DNA from: Flavobacteriaceae bacterium
Lineage (GTDB): Bacteria > Bacteroidota > Bacteroidia > Flavobacteriales > Flavobacteriaceae
Assembly (NCBI GenBank): GCA_002707025.1
Contig: PALG01000026.1
Location: 124,001 to 188,000 of the forward strand
Direction of reading: 5' to 3'
Length of the DNA: 64,000 nucleotides
In this document: piece by piece, positions 53,008 through 63,515 of the stretch
How the letters are laid out: each line of letters opens with the position of its first letter
Numbering within the stretch: the first letter of the stretch is position 1
Position numbers and translations under genes: made by a program
Notes under the pieces: generated by a model
Database searches by the model: none
What the model was told of the DNA's origin: nothing
What the model saw: the letters and a program-made list of their open reading frames with translations, nothing else

Positions 53008-54095
53008 AAAAAGTACTGTTTATAGACCGTGACGGCACCTTAATTTTGGAGCCTCCCATCACCGAACAGGTAGACTCCTTGGAAGCATTGGAGTTCTATC
53101 CTGGAGTTTTTCAATGGCTCTCCCGAATCGTTAGGGAGTTGGATTATGAACTCGTAATGGTGACCAACCAAGACGGTTTGGGTACCGAATCGTTCCCAGA
53201 AGAAACCTTTTGGCCAGCACATGAAAAAATGCTCACCGCCTTTAAAAATGAAGATATTGTATTTCAGGAAGTGTTCATTGACAGATCGTTTGCTGAAGAA
53301 AAACTACCTACCCGGAAACCCGGTACGGGAATGTTGCAGAAATACCTTTTCGGAAATTACGACCTCCAAAACTCGTTTGTAATTGGCGACCGGGAAAGCG
53401 ACGTGGTATTGGCGGAGAATTTAGGAGCACAGGGAATTTTTCTGGGAGAACAATGTAATCGAAAAACTGCCTTGTATACAAGAAGTTGGGAAGCCATCTA
53501 TCGTTTTTTAAAAGCTATGCCAAGAACTGCCCAAGTGGTGAGAAATACCCACGAAACCCAAGTACAGGCAATGGTAAATCTGGATGGAAAAGGAAAGGCT
53601 TCTATAGAAACCGGACTGCCCTTTTTGGATCACATGCTGGAGCAAATAGCCAAACACGGTGCTATCGATTTAGAGATTAAAGTGAATGGCGACCTCGAGG
53701 TAGATGAGCACCATACCATCGAAGATACTGCCTTGGCGCTAGGTGAAGGTATTTTAAAAGCTCTAGGAACTAAAAAAGGAATGGAAAGGTATGGGTTTTT
53801 GTTACCCATGGACGATTGTTTGGCTCAAGTAGCCTTGGATTTTGGCGGAAGGCCTTGGCTGGTCTGGGAAGCAAACTTTACCAGGGAAAAAATTGGAGAT
53901 GTCCCTACGGAAATGTTCTTCCATTTTTTTAAATCGTTTAGCGATACGGCTAAGTGCAACCTCAATATAAAAGCCGAGGGAACCAACGAACATCATAAAA
54001 TTGAAGCGATATTCAAAGGGTTTGCAAAAGCCCTTAAAATGGCCGTTCAAAGAAATGATACCTATACCCTTCCAAGTACTAAAGGAACCTTATGA
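53004..54095 (+). CDS. hisB: Bifunctional histidinol-phosphatase/IGP dehydratase
   Basis: A 363-residue fused enzyme. Residues ~1-165 are a HAD phosphatase ([33 protein letters not shown]). Residues ~170-363 are imidazoleglycerol-phosphate dehydratase ([32 protein letters not shown], and [14 protein letters not shown]). It catalyses steps six and eight. The fused form is as in E. coli. Confidence 0.98.
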   Translation: MKKVLFIDRDGTLILEPPITEQVDSLEALEFYPGVFQWLSRIVRELDYELVMVTNQDGLGTESFPEETFWPAHEKMLTAFKNEDIVFQEVFIDRSFAEEKLPTRKPGTGMLQKYLFGNYDLQNSFVIGDRESDVVLAENLGAQGIFLGEQCNRKTALYTRSWEAIYRFLKAMPRTAQVVRNTHETQVQAMVNLDGKGKASIETGLPFLDHMLEQIAKHGAIDLEIKVNGDLEVDEHHTIEDTALALGEGILKALGTKKGMERYGFLLPMDDCLAQVALDFGGRPWLVWEANFTREKIGDVPTEMFFHFFKSFSDTAKCNLNIKAEGTNEHHKIEAIFKGFAKALKMAVQRNDTYTLPSTKGTL

Positions 54096-54670
54096 TTACA
54101 CTATTGAAATACAATGCCGGAAACATTCTTTCGGTACAAAATGCCTTGAACAGACTAGGATACGATTCTGTCGTTACCCATGATAAAAAAGTATTGGAAA
54201 AAGCCGAAAAAGTTATTATCCCCGGAGTGGGCGAAGCAAGTTCTGCCATGGAGTACCTAAAAGCGCATGAATTGGATGTGCTCATTCCGAAGTTACAACA
54301 ACCCGTATTGGGGATTTGTTTGGGGCTTCAGCTATTATGTCGCTCCAGCGAAGAGGGAAATGCTTTATGTCTAGGTGTTTTTGATAGTGAAGTGGTAAGG
54401 TTTCCTTCTACAGAAATGATTCCGCATATGGGTTGGAATAACTGTACTGAATTGGCAGGAACGCTTACTAAGAACATTCCCGAGACAGCCGACTTTTACT
54501 ATGTGCATAGTTTTTATGCAACACGTTCGAAGCATACAAAATCGATTTGCCACTATGGCATTCCTTTCAGTGCTACTTTGGAAAAAGACAATTTCTTCGC
54601 GACACAGTTCCATCCCGAGAAATCGGCTTCGGTGGGTACTATTTTACTAAAAAACTTTTTGGAATTATGA
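54092..54670 (+). CDS. hisH: Imidazole glycerol phosphate synthase glutaminase subunit
   Basis: A 192-residue class I glutamine amidotransferase with the nucleophile Cys in [11 protein letters not shown] and His/Glu in [12 protein letters not shown]. It delivers ammonia to HisF. It overlaps hisB and hisA by 4 bases each. Confidence 0.97.
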   Translation: MITLLKYNAGNILSVQNALNRLGYDSVVTHDKKVLEKAEKVIIPGVGEASSAMEYLKAHELDVLIPKLQQPVLGICLGLQLLCRSSEEGNALCLGVFDSEVVRFPSTEMIPHMGWNNCTELAGTLTKNIPETADFYYVHSFYATRSKHTKSICHYGIPFSATLEKDNFFATQFHPEKSASVGTILLKNFLEL

Positions 54671-55380
54671 AAATTATACCCGCTTTGGATATCATAGATG
54701 GAAAATGTGTACGCCTCTCGCAAGGTGATTATAATACCCAAAAAATCTATAACGAAAACCCACTGGAAGTAGCCCAGCAATTGGAAGGGGCAGGGCTTCA
54801 GTATTTGCATTTGGTAGATTTGGATGGTGCTAAAGCCCAAAAGGTTGTGAACTACAAGGTTTTGGAAACCATTGCCTCGAAAACGCGTCTTCATATTGAT
54901 TTTGGCGGCGGATTAAAAAGCAGCCAGGATCTAAAAATTGCTTTTGAAAGCGGCGCACAACAAATTACTGGCGGTAGCATTGCCGTAGCACAGCCTGAGG
55001 TGTTTTTGCAGTGGCTTGGCGAGTACGGCCCAGAAAAAATACTGTTGGGGGCCGATTGTAAAAACAGGATGATTGCCACGCATGGTTGGCTAAAACAAGC
55101 TGGGTGGGAGGTATTGGATTTTATTAAAACCTATGAAAAACAAGGCGTCACACAAGTAGTTTGTACCGACATTGCCAAAGATGGAATGTTGGAAGGTCCT
55201 TCTTTCGGGCTGTACGAAGAAATCCTGAAAGAAACTTCGGTGCAATTAATTGCTAGCGGAGGGATAGCTTCCCTGGAAGACCTCAAAAAATTGAAGGAAA
55301 TGGGCTGCGAAGCCGCCATATTGGGCAAGGCAATTTATGAAGGAACCCTTTCATTAACACAATTGGCTAGCGTATGTTAA
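54667..55380 (+). CDS. hisA: ProFAR isomerase
   Basis: A 237-residue TIM-barrel enzyme ([61 protein letters not shown]) that isomerises the open-ring ProFAR intermediate. The frame is open back into hisH, but the ATG at 54667 is the family start. It overlaps hisF by 7 bases. Confidence 0.97.
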   Translation: MKIIPALDIIDGKCVRLSQGDYNTQKIYNENPLEVAQQLEGAGLQYLHLVDLDGAKAQKVVNYKVLETIASKTRLHIDFGGGLKSSQDLKIAFESGAQQITGGSIAVAQPEVFLQWLGEYGPEKILLGADCKNRMIATHGWLKQAGWEVLDFIKTYEKQGVTQVVCTDIAKDGMLEGPSFGLYEEILKETSVQLIASGGIASLEDLKKLKEMGCEAAILGKAIYEGTLSLTQLASVC

Positions 55381-56132
55381 AGAAAAGGATCATACCCTGT
55401 TTGGATATCAAAAACGGACGCACCGTAAAAGGCATTAACTTTAAAGGGCTCCGCGACGCAGGAGATCCCATTGCATTGGCCCAAAAGTATGAGGAAGAAG
55501 GGGCAGACGAATTGGTGTTTTTGGATATTTCGGCTACGGAAGAACGCAGGGCGACACTCCTCCCCTTGGTCCAGGAAATAGCCCACCATCTTAGCATTCC
55601 TTTTACTGTTGGGGGCGGCATTCAATCGGTTCGCGATGTCTCTAATTTATTACAGGCGGGAGCCGATAAAGTCTCCCTCAATAGTGCCGCTGTAAACAAC
55701 CCAAAGCTCATTCAAGAACTTTCCATGGCTTTTGGGAGACAGTGTATTGTTCTAGCGATCGACTCCAAGGAAATCTTTGGAAAAGACACCGTATTTATCC
55801 ATGGTGGTAAAAAACCCACGGAACTTGAAACCTTGGATTGGGCACGAAGGGGAATCGATTTGGGGGCAGGGGAGCTCCTCCTTACTTCCATGGATTTTGA
55901 CGGCACCAAAAAAGGTTTTGACCTTCGATTGCTTCAAAAGATATCGAAAGCCCTACCGGTACCCATCATTGCTTCAGGAGGGGCTGGAAATACCACTCAT
56001 TTTTCAGAAGTATTTACAAAAACAAACGTCACAGGAGCCCTCGCTGCCAGTATTTTTCACTTTGGGGAAATCGCCATTCCCGCATTAAAACAAGAATTAC
56101 AACAACAAAAAATTCCCGTACGATGGATTTAG
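55374..56132 (+). CDS. hisF: Imidazole glycerol phosphate synthase cyclase subunit
   Basis: A 252-residue TIM barrel ([20 protein letters not shown] with catalytic Asp11 region, [32 protein letters not shown] with the second catalytic Asp, [13 protein letters not shown]). It works with HisH to give imidazole glycerol phosphate and AICAR. It overlaps hisIE by 10 bases. Confidence 0.97.
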   Translation: MLKKRIIPCLDIKNGRTVKGINFKGLRDAGDPIALAQKYEEEGADELVFLDISATEERRATLLPLVQEIAHHLSIPFTVGGGIQSVRDVSNLLQAGADKVSLNSAAVNNPKLIQELSMAFGRQCIVLAIDSKEIFGKDTVFIHGGKKPTELETLDWARRGIDLGAGELLLTSMDFDGTKKGFDLRLLQKISKALPVPIIASGGAGNTTHFSEVFTKTNVTGALAASIFHFGEIAIPALKQELQQQKIPVRWI

Positions 56133-56716
56133 ATTTCAGTAAAGAAAATGGATTAATTCCTGCGATTGTGCAGCATGCAAACACCCTTCAGGTATTGATG
56201 GTGGGATATATGAACCCGGAAGCCCTTCAGAAAACAAAGGAAACCGGACAGGTAACTTTTTTCAGCAGAAGCAAACAACGGCTGTGGACCAAGGGGGAGA
56301 CCTCTGGAAATACTTTGTCCCTTGTCGAAATACAATCCGATTGCGATCATGACACGCTCTTAATTAAGGCAATACCCCAAGGACCTACCTGCCACAAAGG
56401 TTCGTTTAGCTGTTTCGGGGAACAAGAAGCAAAAGGCTTTTTATACGCCCTCGAGCAAACCATTCATGAAAGAATTGAACACAAACAGCAAGGGTCGTAT
56501 ACGTATGGGCTATTCCAAAAAGGACTCAATAAAGTCGCCCAAAAAGTAGGGGAAGAAGCTGTAGAACTTGTGATTGAAGCAAAAGACAATGACTCGAATT
56601 TATTTAAAAATGAAGCAGCCGATTTGCTGTATCATTTTTTAATTCTTCTGAAAGCCAAGGGAGAGACCCTTAAGGCGATAGAAACCGTACTGCAAGAGCG
56701 GCACGCAAATGGTTAA
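56123..56716 (+). CDS. hisI: Bifunctional phosphoribosyl-AMP cyclohydrolase/phosphoribosyl-ATP pyrophosphatase
   Basis: A 197-residue HisIE fusion. The HisI part (residues ~1-105) has [29 protein letters not shown] and [12 protein letters not shown], with zinc-binding Cys. The HisE part (~110-197) has [31 protein letters not shown]. It does steps two and three. It ends the operon and overlaps the convergent exonuclease gene by 4 bases. Confidence 0.97.
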   Translation: MDLDFSKENGLIPAIVQHANTLQVLMVGYMNPEALQKTKETGQVTFFSRSKQRLWTKGETSGNTLSLVEIQSDCDHDTLLIKAIPQGPTCHKGSFSCFGEQEAKGFLYALEQTIHERIEHKQQGSYTYGLFQKGLNKVAQKVGEEAVELVIEAKDNDSNLFKNEAADLLYHFLILLKAKGETLKAIETVLQERHANG

Positions 56717-57372
56717 AAAAGCTTTGTGTGTTGTGTTTCCATTAACAGGTCGTGTAGCTTTACCGTGCGTTCCTTTTGCAGCCGCTTTAGGATCTTTTGA
56801 AAAACCTGTGCCGTAATAAGGGCATCCCCCAAGGCATTGTGTCGATCGTGCTGCGCAACTTTTAACTCTTTACAAAGTGCATCCAAAGAAACCGGTTGTT
56901 GTGGTTTTCCCAACAACATAGCGTATAATTGAGCCGTATCTATTAGACGGTTTTTGAGTTTGGGCAGTTGCATGGATTTCAAGGCCCGGTTGATCATGGT
57001 CACGTCGAATGGCGTATGATGTGCTACCAATATGGAGTTTCCAATATACTCCAAAAAGCGTTGTACTGCTTCGGCTTCAGGGATTTTTTGAAGGTTGCCT
57101 TGTTTACGAATTCCGTGGATTGAAACCGTTTCACGGTTAAATTTTTCTTGGGTAATAAACACCTCAAAGCTATTTCCAACGACAATTTTATTATTTTGAA
57201 GGCTCACGGCACCCATAGATAGCAATTTATCTTCGGAAGGGTTTAATCCCGTCGTTTCGGTGTCAAAAACCACAAAGCGATTTTCTTCAATTTGCTGCGG
57301 AAGTTTTTCTGAAAAGGTGCTTTCATAAGCTTTCCAAAATTCTGGATATTTTTTCTTTGAAAATAGACCCAT
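56713..57372 (-). CDS. DEDDh 3'-5' exonuclease (DnaQ-like)
   Basis: A 219-residue protein with exonuclease motifs FDTETTGLNPSEDKLLSMGAV (Exo I), LVAHHTPFDVTMI (Exo II) and HDRHNALGDALITAQVF (Exo III, His). It resembles the DNA polymerase III epsilon family but is free-standing. It lies 1 base after the cNMP/CBS/DUF294 gene. This pair also occurs beside acetate symporters in other bacteria, from what I recall, so it may serve in signalling or nucleotide clean-up there. Confidence 0.88.
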   Translation of the reverse strand: MGLFSKKKYPEFWKAYESTFSEKLPQQIEENRFVVFDTETTGLNPSEDKLLSMGAVSLQNNKIVVGNSFEVFITQEKFNRETVSIHGIRKQGNLQKIPEAEAVQRFLEYIGNSILVAHHTPFDVTMINRALKSMQLPKLKNRLIDTAQLYAMLLGKPQQPVSLDALCKELKVAQHDRHNALGDALITAQVFQKILKRLQKERTVKLHDLLMETQHTKLF

Positions 57373-57373
57373 C

Positions 57374-59323
57374 CTACATGATTTGAGAAAGTTGAAAACG
57401 TATCTTCAACAATTCCTGAATATCCTTCAAAGGTTTGAAACAGGCCCTTAACTGAAGCTTTTCCATTTTGTTTAAGTCTTCCAAAGGCAAATACCTTCCT
57501 GAACTTTCATCGGTAATACCTTGTTCGGTTCGAAAACGCAATAATAGCTTAAAAGCTTCTTCACAGGATTCAAAAATCGCCGCGTTCTGAGGTTCTTTTT
57601 CCTGCAATTCCCGGTACCGTGCTACCGTACTGTTCTTTCCACTAAGGTTATGGGAGAGAATGAGCACCCTTGCCGCATCAATTAGAGGCATTAGGGCGCG
57701 CGCCTTTAAGTCGAATTCATTTTTGTGCTGGGCGTCCTTTTCTACCACAAACTGCCGAAAAAAGCCTACAGGAGCTGGATTTTGAATGGCGTTCCGGGCC
57801 AGATAATTCAAAAATATTTCGAAAGAACCGATAGAAGAGAAAATATGCTGCGCCAATTGTTCCGAAAGGGACGCCGCTCCATATACTTTTTTAAAATCGA
57901 AGAAAATGGTACACAGCATGATCGAATCTTCGTCGGGTTGCGTAATCCATTGCTGAAACTGTTTTTTCCATTGAGAGAGCGACAAGCACCATTTTGGGTT
58001 ACGGGCCATCATATCGGCTGGGCAGAATTCATACCCTAACGTGTACAAGCCTTCATTAACTTTTTCAGCCAGCTTCAAAAAATATTGCTGCGTGACTTCG
58101 TAGTTTGCTTCCGAAACATCTTCAAAAACCAAGGCATTGTCTTGGTCGGTTAACAGCAATTGTTCATTTCTACCTTGACTCCCCAAGGCCAGCCAAGTAA
58201 AGGGCACGGGAGGTTCCGAAGGCATTTCAGAAAGGGATATATCAATAATCCGTTGCGTTAAGGCATCGTTGATTGCGCCCGATATTTGAGTCACAAAATC
58301 CATCGAAGCATTTTGCTGAATGTATTTTTCAATAAGTTTGGATAGGTTTTGGCGAATGGACTTTAATTGATCCAAACTTGAGGCCCTTTTGATTTCCTTT
58401 AACAAGGTATACGGATTGTTACTGCGTAGGGCCACTATATCATGTTCGGAAAGGATCCCTTTTAAACTAGAATTAGACGTTCCCTTTTCGGTAATGCACA
58501 AATGAGTGATTTTATGTTGTAGCATTTGTATTTGAGCCTCGGCGATAGTGATTTCTTCGGAAGCGGTAACCACAGGTGCCGACATAATTTCAGTGACTTT
58601 TTTATCGATTGCCACCTTTCCCGTGGCGACTTTTAACCGCAAATCCTTGTCGGTGATGATCCCTAAAGGCTGTTGGTTTTCTTCAATAATAATAGACCCT
58701 ACCCGATGCTTTTCCATTATTAAAGCAGCCTGTTGAATGCTACAATTACTTTTACAGCTAATGGGGTTTTTACTGAAATTTACCAATTGATGGTCAAAAT
58801 ACCCTTCGCTAAAGTCGGCTATCTTTTGTGGAAATGAAGCTTGGGAATTTTCAGGAAAATTGACTTGAAAGCTGGTAGTGATAAACTGTGCCAAGGCATC
58901 ATTGGAATCCATAAACTGCAGGATTTCGATCACTGGAATACCATATACAATCGATTCTTCATTGGCTATGGCATGTAATTTATAGGCATCTTTTTCGATA
59001 ATGGCCCGAAGCCCGAAAAGCTCTCCTTCATCACAAATATTAATCAGTAACTTATTTTCTGTACTAGTAGCATACAACCCAATAGCCCCTTCCTTCACAA
59101 CAAAAAATTGATTTTTTGAGGCCTCACCTTGGTAAAAAATGGTTTCACCTTCGTCAAAATACAAGACTTCTGCAGTAAGGGATAGGGCCAGCAGTTCGCT
59201 TTCCTTTAAAATATGAAAAGGAGGAAAATTCTTAAGAAAATCGAAGACCCGTAAGGAGATGGTATTGTTCAACTCTAAAACTTTATGAAATTTCGCGTGT
59301 AACTTCTGTAAAACACTCGCCAA
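57374..59323 (-). CDS. cNMP-binding/CBS/DUF294 nucleotidyltransferase-like regulator
   Basis: A 649-residue multi-domain protein: cyclic-nucleotide-binding fold (residues ~30-150; FYQGEASKNQFFVVKEGAIGLYA), a CBS pair (~185-305), a GlnD-like nucleotidyltransferase core DUF294 (~335-475) with GSQGRNEQLLLTDQDN (381-396; the GS and DxD catalytic elements) and a C-terminal DUF294_C region. It may modify a partner protein or nucleotide in response to an adenyl ligand. It diverges from the InsA-like gene and symporter cluster. Confidence 0.9.
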   Translation of the reverse strand: MASVLQKLHAKFHKVLELNNTISLRVFDFLKNFPPFHILKESELLALSLTAEVLYFDEGETIFYQGEASKNQFFVVKEGAIGLYATSTENKLLINICDEGELFGLRAIIEKDAYKLHAIANEESIVYGIPVIEILQFMDSNDALAQFITTSFQVNFPENSQASFPQKIADFSEGYFDHQLVNFSKNPISCKSNCSIQQAALIMEKHRVGSIIIEENQQPLGIITDKDLRLKVATGKVAIDKKVTEIMSAPVVTASEEITIAEAQIQMLQHKITHLCITEKGTSNSSLKGILSEHDIVALRSNNPYTLLKEIKRASSLDQLKSIRQNLSKLIEKYIQQNASMDFVTQISGAINDALTQRIIDISLSEMPSEPPVPFTWLALGSQGRNEQLLLTDQDNALVFEDVSEANYEVTQQYFLKLAEKVNEGLYTLGYEFCPADMMARNPKWCLSLSQWKKQFQQWITQPDEDSIMLCTIFFDFKKVYGAASLSEQLAQHIFSSIGSFEIFLNYLARNAIQNPAPVGFFRQFVVEKDAQHKNEFDLKARALMPLIDAARVLILSHNLSGKNSTVARYRELQEKEPQNAAIFESCEEAFKLLLRFRTEQGITDESSGRYLPLEDLNKMEKLQLRACFKPLKDIQELLKIRFQLSQIM

Positions 59324-59426
59324 ATGAAGGTTATCCCTTTATTTTTCTAAGACAAGTTAGAAAAATATTTTAGTATTTATTTAACAATTATTGCCAAATT
59401 AGTATATTTATGCTAAATATATATAC

Positions 59427-59846
59427 ATGAAAATTGAACTCTGCCCCAATTGTGGTTCCCAAGACTACGTGAAGAGTGGAATAGTTGCTGAAAGACAGCG
59501 CTACAAATGTAAAAAATGCAACTATTATTTTACGGTTAATAAGCTTGGAAAGAAGATAGACGATTACTACGTTAATAAAGCACTGCAGCTATATTTGGAG
59601 GGACTCACGTATCGTGAAATTGAACGTATTCTTGGGGTTTCCCATGTAAGCATCATGAATTGGGTGAAAAAGTACAATATTAAACGGCCTTATCATGGCG
59701 ACTACCACCCTACCTACAAAATTTTAAATGCCTCGGAGCTATCCCTTTTCTTTCAAAAACCAGAAAACTTATCAGGTGCTGGAGTGATTATAACCGAGTT
59801 GGGGGATAAGTTTATGCTTATAAAATGGGAGCGTTTCAAAGATTAA
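59427..59846 (+). CDS. InsA-like zinc-ribbon/HTH DNA-binding protein
   Basis: A 139-residue protein. The N-terminus is a zinc ribbon (Cys6, Cys9, Cys28, Cys31: CPNCGSQDYVKSG ... YKCKKC) as in IS1-type InsA or IS1595 proteins. An HTH follows (GLTYREIERILGVSHVSIMNWVKKY, given here in two parts: residues 59-70 and 71-83). There is no DDE transposase domain, no partner insB frame and no terminal repeats, so it looks domesticated as a regulator. It stands in the gap between the DUF294 gene and the porin/symporter genes. Confidence 0.8.
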   Translation: MKIELCPNCGSQDYVKSGIVAERQRYKCKKCNYYFTVNKLGKKIDDYYVNKALQLYLEGLTYREIERILGVSHVSIMNWVKKYNIKRPYHGDYHPTYKILNASELSLFFQKPENLSGAGVIITELGDKFMLIKWERFKD

Positions 59847-59958
59847 CTATAATTAGTTAGCAAAAATATATATTACTTTTTATTGCACTCATACTTTTTT
59901 GGAGATTAGTACTGCACACAAGACCAATTATTAATTCAAAATTAATCGACCAAAAATT

Positions 59959-61179
59959 ATGAGAAAACGATCACTTATTCTGTTAGGGCTCTGTTTTTTT
60001 GCCTTTCAGAATGCCTTCGCTCAAGGCTCCCCGGATTATGGCGGCGGACTCAAGGTGAAGTTTGATGAGGAAGGCAATAAATACCTTCGCATCATTTCTT
60101 GGGCGCAAGTTCAAGCTACCTACACCGATGAGGTTCCCGACAATGTGAGCCATTTAGGTTTTAACTTAAGAAGGGCCCGTATTCTGGCCTTTTCACAAAT
60201 CACCAAAGACTTTTTAATCTTAACACATTTTGGGTTAAATAGCCTTAACTCGAATACCTTAAGTCCGGTTGGAAAAGGAGAGGGCTCCCAGCTCTTCTTC
60301 CACGATGTTTGGGCACAGTATTCTTTGGGAAGCGACCATGCTGTAGGAGGCGGGTTACACTATTGGAACGGAATTTCAAGATTAAACAATCAAAGTACCC
60401 TCAATATGATGACGCTGGACAACAATCGTCAATCGTGGGCCACTATTGGATTATCCGATCAATTTGCAAGGCACATTGGGGTGTATGCCAAAGGAAAGTT
60501 TGGAAAGCTTCAGTACAGAGTAGCTATTAACGATGCCATTACCAACGGACTTGATGGTCGGGACCCTGAAGCTGGAGGTCCAGCTGTTTACGGCGGAAAA
60601 AGACTCTTAGGCTCTCAAGATGCCGGGTTTGCTTATGCAGGTTATTTCGATTTCAACATCTTGGATCAGGAGTCTAATTTTCTTCCCTTTAAAGTAGGAA
60701 CCTATCTAGGGACCAAAAAAGTTTTCAATGTTGGGGCTGGTTTCTTTTTACATCCTAGCGGATCTGTAATGGTGGAAAATGGAGAACTGAAAGGCGAAGA
60801 TGTTGCTATTTTTGCCGTGGACGCCTTTTATGATGCTCCTCTTGGTGAAAACGGAAGTGCGATTACCGGCTATGCTACGTTTCAGTCTAACGATTATGGA
60901 ACCAATTACCTTTTTAGCGCCTACGGAACCGGAAGCATGATCTATGGCCATGCAGGCTATGCCCTTCCGGGAAAAGATAAGAAAGTGCGTTTTCAACCTT
61001 ATGCTTCCTTTGCTTCTAACAGTTATGATGCAGTGGATGACAATAGAAATGTCTTCGGAATTGGTGCCAATGCTTTCTTTAGTGGGCACAATTCAAAATT
61101 AACCTTAGAATATCAAAATCAAAAATTTGGGGACAGCGAACAGGGTACTGTAACCTTGCAAGCCATGATTTACCTATAA
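59959..61179 (+). CDS. Outer-membrane porin (phosphate-selective porin O/P-like)
   Basis: A 406-residue protein with a signal peptide (LILLGLCFFAFQNAFAQ) and a beta-barrel pattern: alternating hydrophobic strands (YLRIISWAQVQATYTD, HLGFNLRRARILAFSQ) and a C-terminal strand ending VTLQAMIYL. It resembles the porin O/P and DcaP-type porins for anionic substrates. It precedes DUF4212 and the symporter by 10 bases, suggesting one uptake route through both membranes. Confidence 0.82.
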   Translation: MRKRSLILLGLCFFAFQNAFAQGSPDYGGGLKVKFDEEGNKYLRIISWAQVQATYTDEVPDNVSHLGFNLRRARILAFSQITKDFLILTHFGLNSLNSNTLSPVGKGEGSQLFFHDVWAQYSLGSDHAVGGGLHYWNGISRLNNQSTLNMMTLDNNRQSWATIGLSDQFARHIGVYAKGKFGKLQYRVAINDAITNGLDGRDPEAGGPAVYGGKRLLGSQDAGFAYAGYFDFNILDQESNFLPFKVGTYLGTKKVFNVGAGFFLHPSGSVMVENGELKGEDVAIFAVDAFYDAPLGENGSAITGYATFQSNDYGTNYLFSAYGTGSMIYGHAGYALPGKDKKVRFQPYASFASNSYDAVDDNRNVFGIGANAFFSGHNSKLTLEYQNQKFGDSEQGTVTLQAMIYL

Positions 61180-61189
61180 GCTTTTCACT

Positions 61190-61447
61190 ATGACAGATAA
61201 AAACAAAGCAGTAGCCTATTGGAAAGAGAACTTAAAATACCTCTTAATACTACTCCTCATTTGGTTTGTGGTTTCCTATGGCTGCGGAATTTTATTCCGC
61301 GAAGAATTGAACAATATCCGTTTGGGCGGTTTTAAACTAGGGTTCTGGTTTGCCCAACAAGGATCTATTTACGTATTCGTAGTACTCATTTTTGTGTACG
61401 TAAGACTAATGAATAAACTCGATAAAAAATACGGTTACAACGAGTAA
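61190..61447 (+). CDS. DUF4212 small subunit of a sodium/substrate symporter
   Basis: An 85-residue protein with two membrane helices (YLLILLLIWFVVSYGCGILF and the segment from FWFAQQGSIYVFVVLIFVYV). The family always sits before SSS transporters of the acetate type. It lies 24 bases before the symporter gene and is likely its small partner. Confidence 0.93.
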   Translation: MTDKNKAVAYWKENLKYLLILLLIWFVVSYGCGILFREELNNIRLGGFKLGFWFAQQGSIYVFVVLIFVYVRLMNKLDKKYGYNE

Positions 61448-61471
61448 CCCTTAACTAAAAAAACTAACATT

Positions 61472-63238
61472 ATGAGCGTTCAAGTTTGGACATGGATTTT
61501 AGTAGGGGTTACTTTCGCCCTCTATTTTGGAATTGCAATCTGGGCCCGTGCGGGTTCCACGAAAGAGTTTTACGTAGCTGGAGGAGGAGTTTCCCCTCTA
61601 GCGAACGGTATGGCAACAGCTGCCGATTGGATGAGTGCCGCTTCTTTTATATCGATGGCCGGAATTATTTCCTTTGCCGGATACGATGGGTCGGTATATT
61701 TAATGGGTTGGACCGGTGGCTATGTATTACTGGCCTTACTACTGGCACCTTATTTAAGGAAATTTGGAAAGTTCACGGTACCCGATTTCATTGGAGATCG
61801 CTACTATTCCAATACTGCGCGAACCGTTGCCGTAATTTGTGCCTTAATCGTTTCATTTACCTACGTGGCAGGACAAATGCGTGGCGTAGGGATTGTATTT
61901 TCACAATTCTTACAGGTACCTATTAACTCAGGGGTAGTTATCGGGATGGCAGTGGTGTTAGTCTTTGCCTTCCTGGGAGGAATGAAAGGAATTACCTATA
62001 CCCAAGTAGCGCAATACTGCGTGTTGATCTTTGCCTTTATGGTACCGGCATTTTTTATCTCGATGCAGATGACAGGCAACCCAATTCCTCAAATTGGGAT
62101 GGGAGGTACCGTAGAAGATGGCACCTATCTTTTGGAAAAGTTAGACACCTTACACACTCAATTAGGATTTAAGGAGTATACCTCAGGGACCAAAAGCACC
62201 TGGGATGTGTTTGCCATCACTTTGGCATTGATGGTAGGAACGGCTGGGTTACCCCACGTGATTGTTCGCTTCTTTACCGTACCCAAGGTAAAAGACGCTA
62301 GGAAATCGGCTGGATTGGCTTTGCTATTTATAGCAATTCTCTACACTACAGCTCCTGCTATCGCTGTATTTGCCAGAACCAACCTTATCGAAACCGTGAG
62401 CAATACCGAATACACCCAAGTTCCTGATTGGTTCAAAAATTGGGAAGATACCGGACTCATTGCTTGGAGCGACAAAAATGAGGATGGAAAAATTCAATAT
62501 GTAGCGGGAAGCTCCATTGATGGAAAAAAACCAGAATTCACCAACGAAAGGGGCGCTCACGGGGAGCGATTGATTTCCAATGCTAATGGAGAAGCCAACG
62601 AATTGTATGTAGATCGGGATATCATGGTATTAGCCAACCCAGAAATTGCCAAGCTTCCCAATTGGGTAATTGCCTTGGTAGCTGCCGGAGGATTGGCCGC
62701 AGCACTTTCAACTGCTGCAGGATTGTTATTGGTGATATCGACATCTATTTCCCACGATTTAATCAAAAAACAATTAAAACCCGATATTTCTGAAAAAGGA
62801 GAGCTCTGGGCAGCACGTTTTGCCATCTTAGGAGCTATAATAATTGCAGGCTACTTCGGAATCAATCCGCCGGGATTTGTGGCAGCCGTGGTGGCTTTGG
62901 CCTTCGGGCTCGCAGCAGCTTCATTCTTCCCTGCTATTATTTTAGGGATTTTTGACAAGAGGATGAACAAACAAGGCGCCATTACTGGAATGATCGTAGG
63001 AATTGTATTGATGCTTTTCTATATGATGAAATTCAAGTTGGATATGTTTGGTGGAGGCACCCCAGACGATTGGTGGTTTGGTACCTCTCCAGAAGGATTT
63101 GGAACTATTGCCATGGTCGTGAACGTAGTGATTTCAGTAGTCATTTCAAGATTGACCCCTGCCCCACCACAAAATGTGCAGGAAATTGTAGAAAATATTA
63201 GGATACCTAGTGGTGCCGGTGAAGCCCATCAGCACTAA
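61472..63238 (+). CDS. Sodium:solute symporter (acetate/ActP-like)
   Basis: A 588-residue SSS-family transporter with ~13 helices, AGGGVSPLANGMATAADWMS, GDRYYSNTARTVAV, GGMKGITYTQVAQY and a Na+ site region ALSTAAGLLLVIS. An extended polar loop with SDKNEDGKIQY and a following charged stretch (residues ~330-385) is present, as in the subfamily paired with DUF4212. Acetate or another short carboxylate is the likely cargo, driven by sodium. A terminator follows. Confidence 0.9.
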   Translation: MSVQVWTWILVGVTFALYFGIAIWARAGSTKEFYVAGGGVSPLANGMATAADWMSAASFISMAGIISFAGYDGSVYLMGWTGGYVLLALLLAPYLRKFGKFTVPDFIGDRYYSNTARTVAVICALIVSFTYVAGQMRGVGIVFSQFLQVPINSGVVIGMAVVLVFAFLGGMKGITYTQVAQYCVLIFAFMVPAFFISMQMTGNPIPQIGMGGTVEDGTYLLEKLDTLHTQLGFKEYTSGTKSTWDVFAITLALMVGTAGLPHVIVRFFTVPKVKDARKSAGLALLFIAILYTTAPAIAVFARTNLIETVSNTEYTQVPDWFKNWEDTGLIAWSDKNEDGKIQYVAGSSIDGKKPEFTNERGAHGERLISNANGEANELYVDRDIMVLANPEIAKLPNWVIALVAAGGLAAALSTAAGLLLVISTSISHDLIKKQLKPDISEKGELWAARFAILGAIIIAGYFGINPPGFVAAVVALAFGLAAASFFPAIILGIFDKRMNKQGAITGMIVGIVLMLFYMMKFKLDMFGGGTPDDWWFGTSPEGFGTIAMVVNVVISVVISRLTPAPPQNVQEIVENIRIPSGAGEAHQH

Positions 63239-63263
63239 GTAAGGTGGTTTGGTTTTTAGCTGA

Positions 63264-63296
63264 ATAAAACAGCGCCTTTAAAAGGCGCTGTTTTTG
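63264..63296 (+). terminator. Intrinsic terminator after the symporter gene
   Basis: AAAACAGCGCCTTT and AAAGGCGCTGTTTT pair almost completely and are followed by T residues. Confidence 0.9.
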
Positions 63297-63320
63297 TAAT
63301 TTTAGTATCTTTCAAAAACT

Positions 63321-63515
63321 ATGAAAAAACGCCACGAACAAAAACTGGTCATTCTTTCCTTAGCACTTCTAGCAATGCTAAATGTCCCTATTTTATTGAT
63401 TTTTAATTTTGAAGGAAGCATGGGAGGGATTCCTGTTTTTTATGTTTATTGCTTTGGTGTCTGGGCCATATCCATTCTCATTTCCTATATTGTTTTAAAG
63501 AGGCATTATGAGTAA
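63321..63515 (+). CDS. Small two-helix membrane protein
   Basis: A 64-residue protein with two hydrophobic segments (LVILSLALLAMLNVPILLIF and the segment from VFYVYCFGVWAISILISYIVL). I recognise no named family. It overlaps the start of the CrbS-like kinase by 8 bases, so it is likely to be an accessory of that sensor. A near-consensus TATCTTTC box lies at 63306-63313. Confidence 0.75.
   Translation: MKKRHEQKLVILSLALLAMLNVPILLIFNFEGSMGGIPVFYVYCFGVWAISILISYIVLKRHYE

Noticed and set aside
59427-59846. Active insertion sequence
   Set aside because: Only the zinc-ribbon/HTH part is coded; no DDE domain, second frame, terminal inverted repeats or target duplication were seen nearby.
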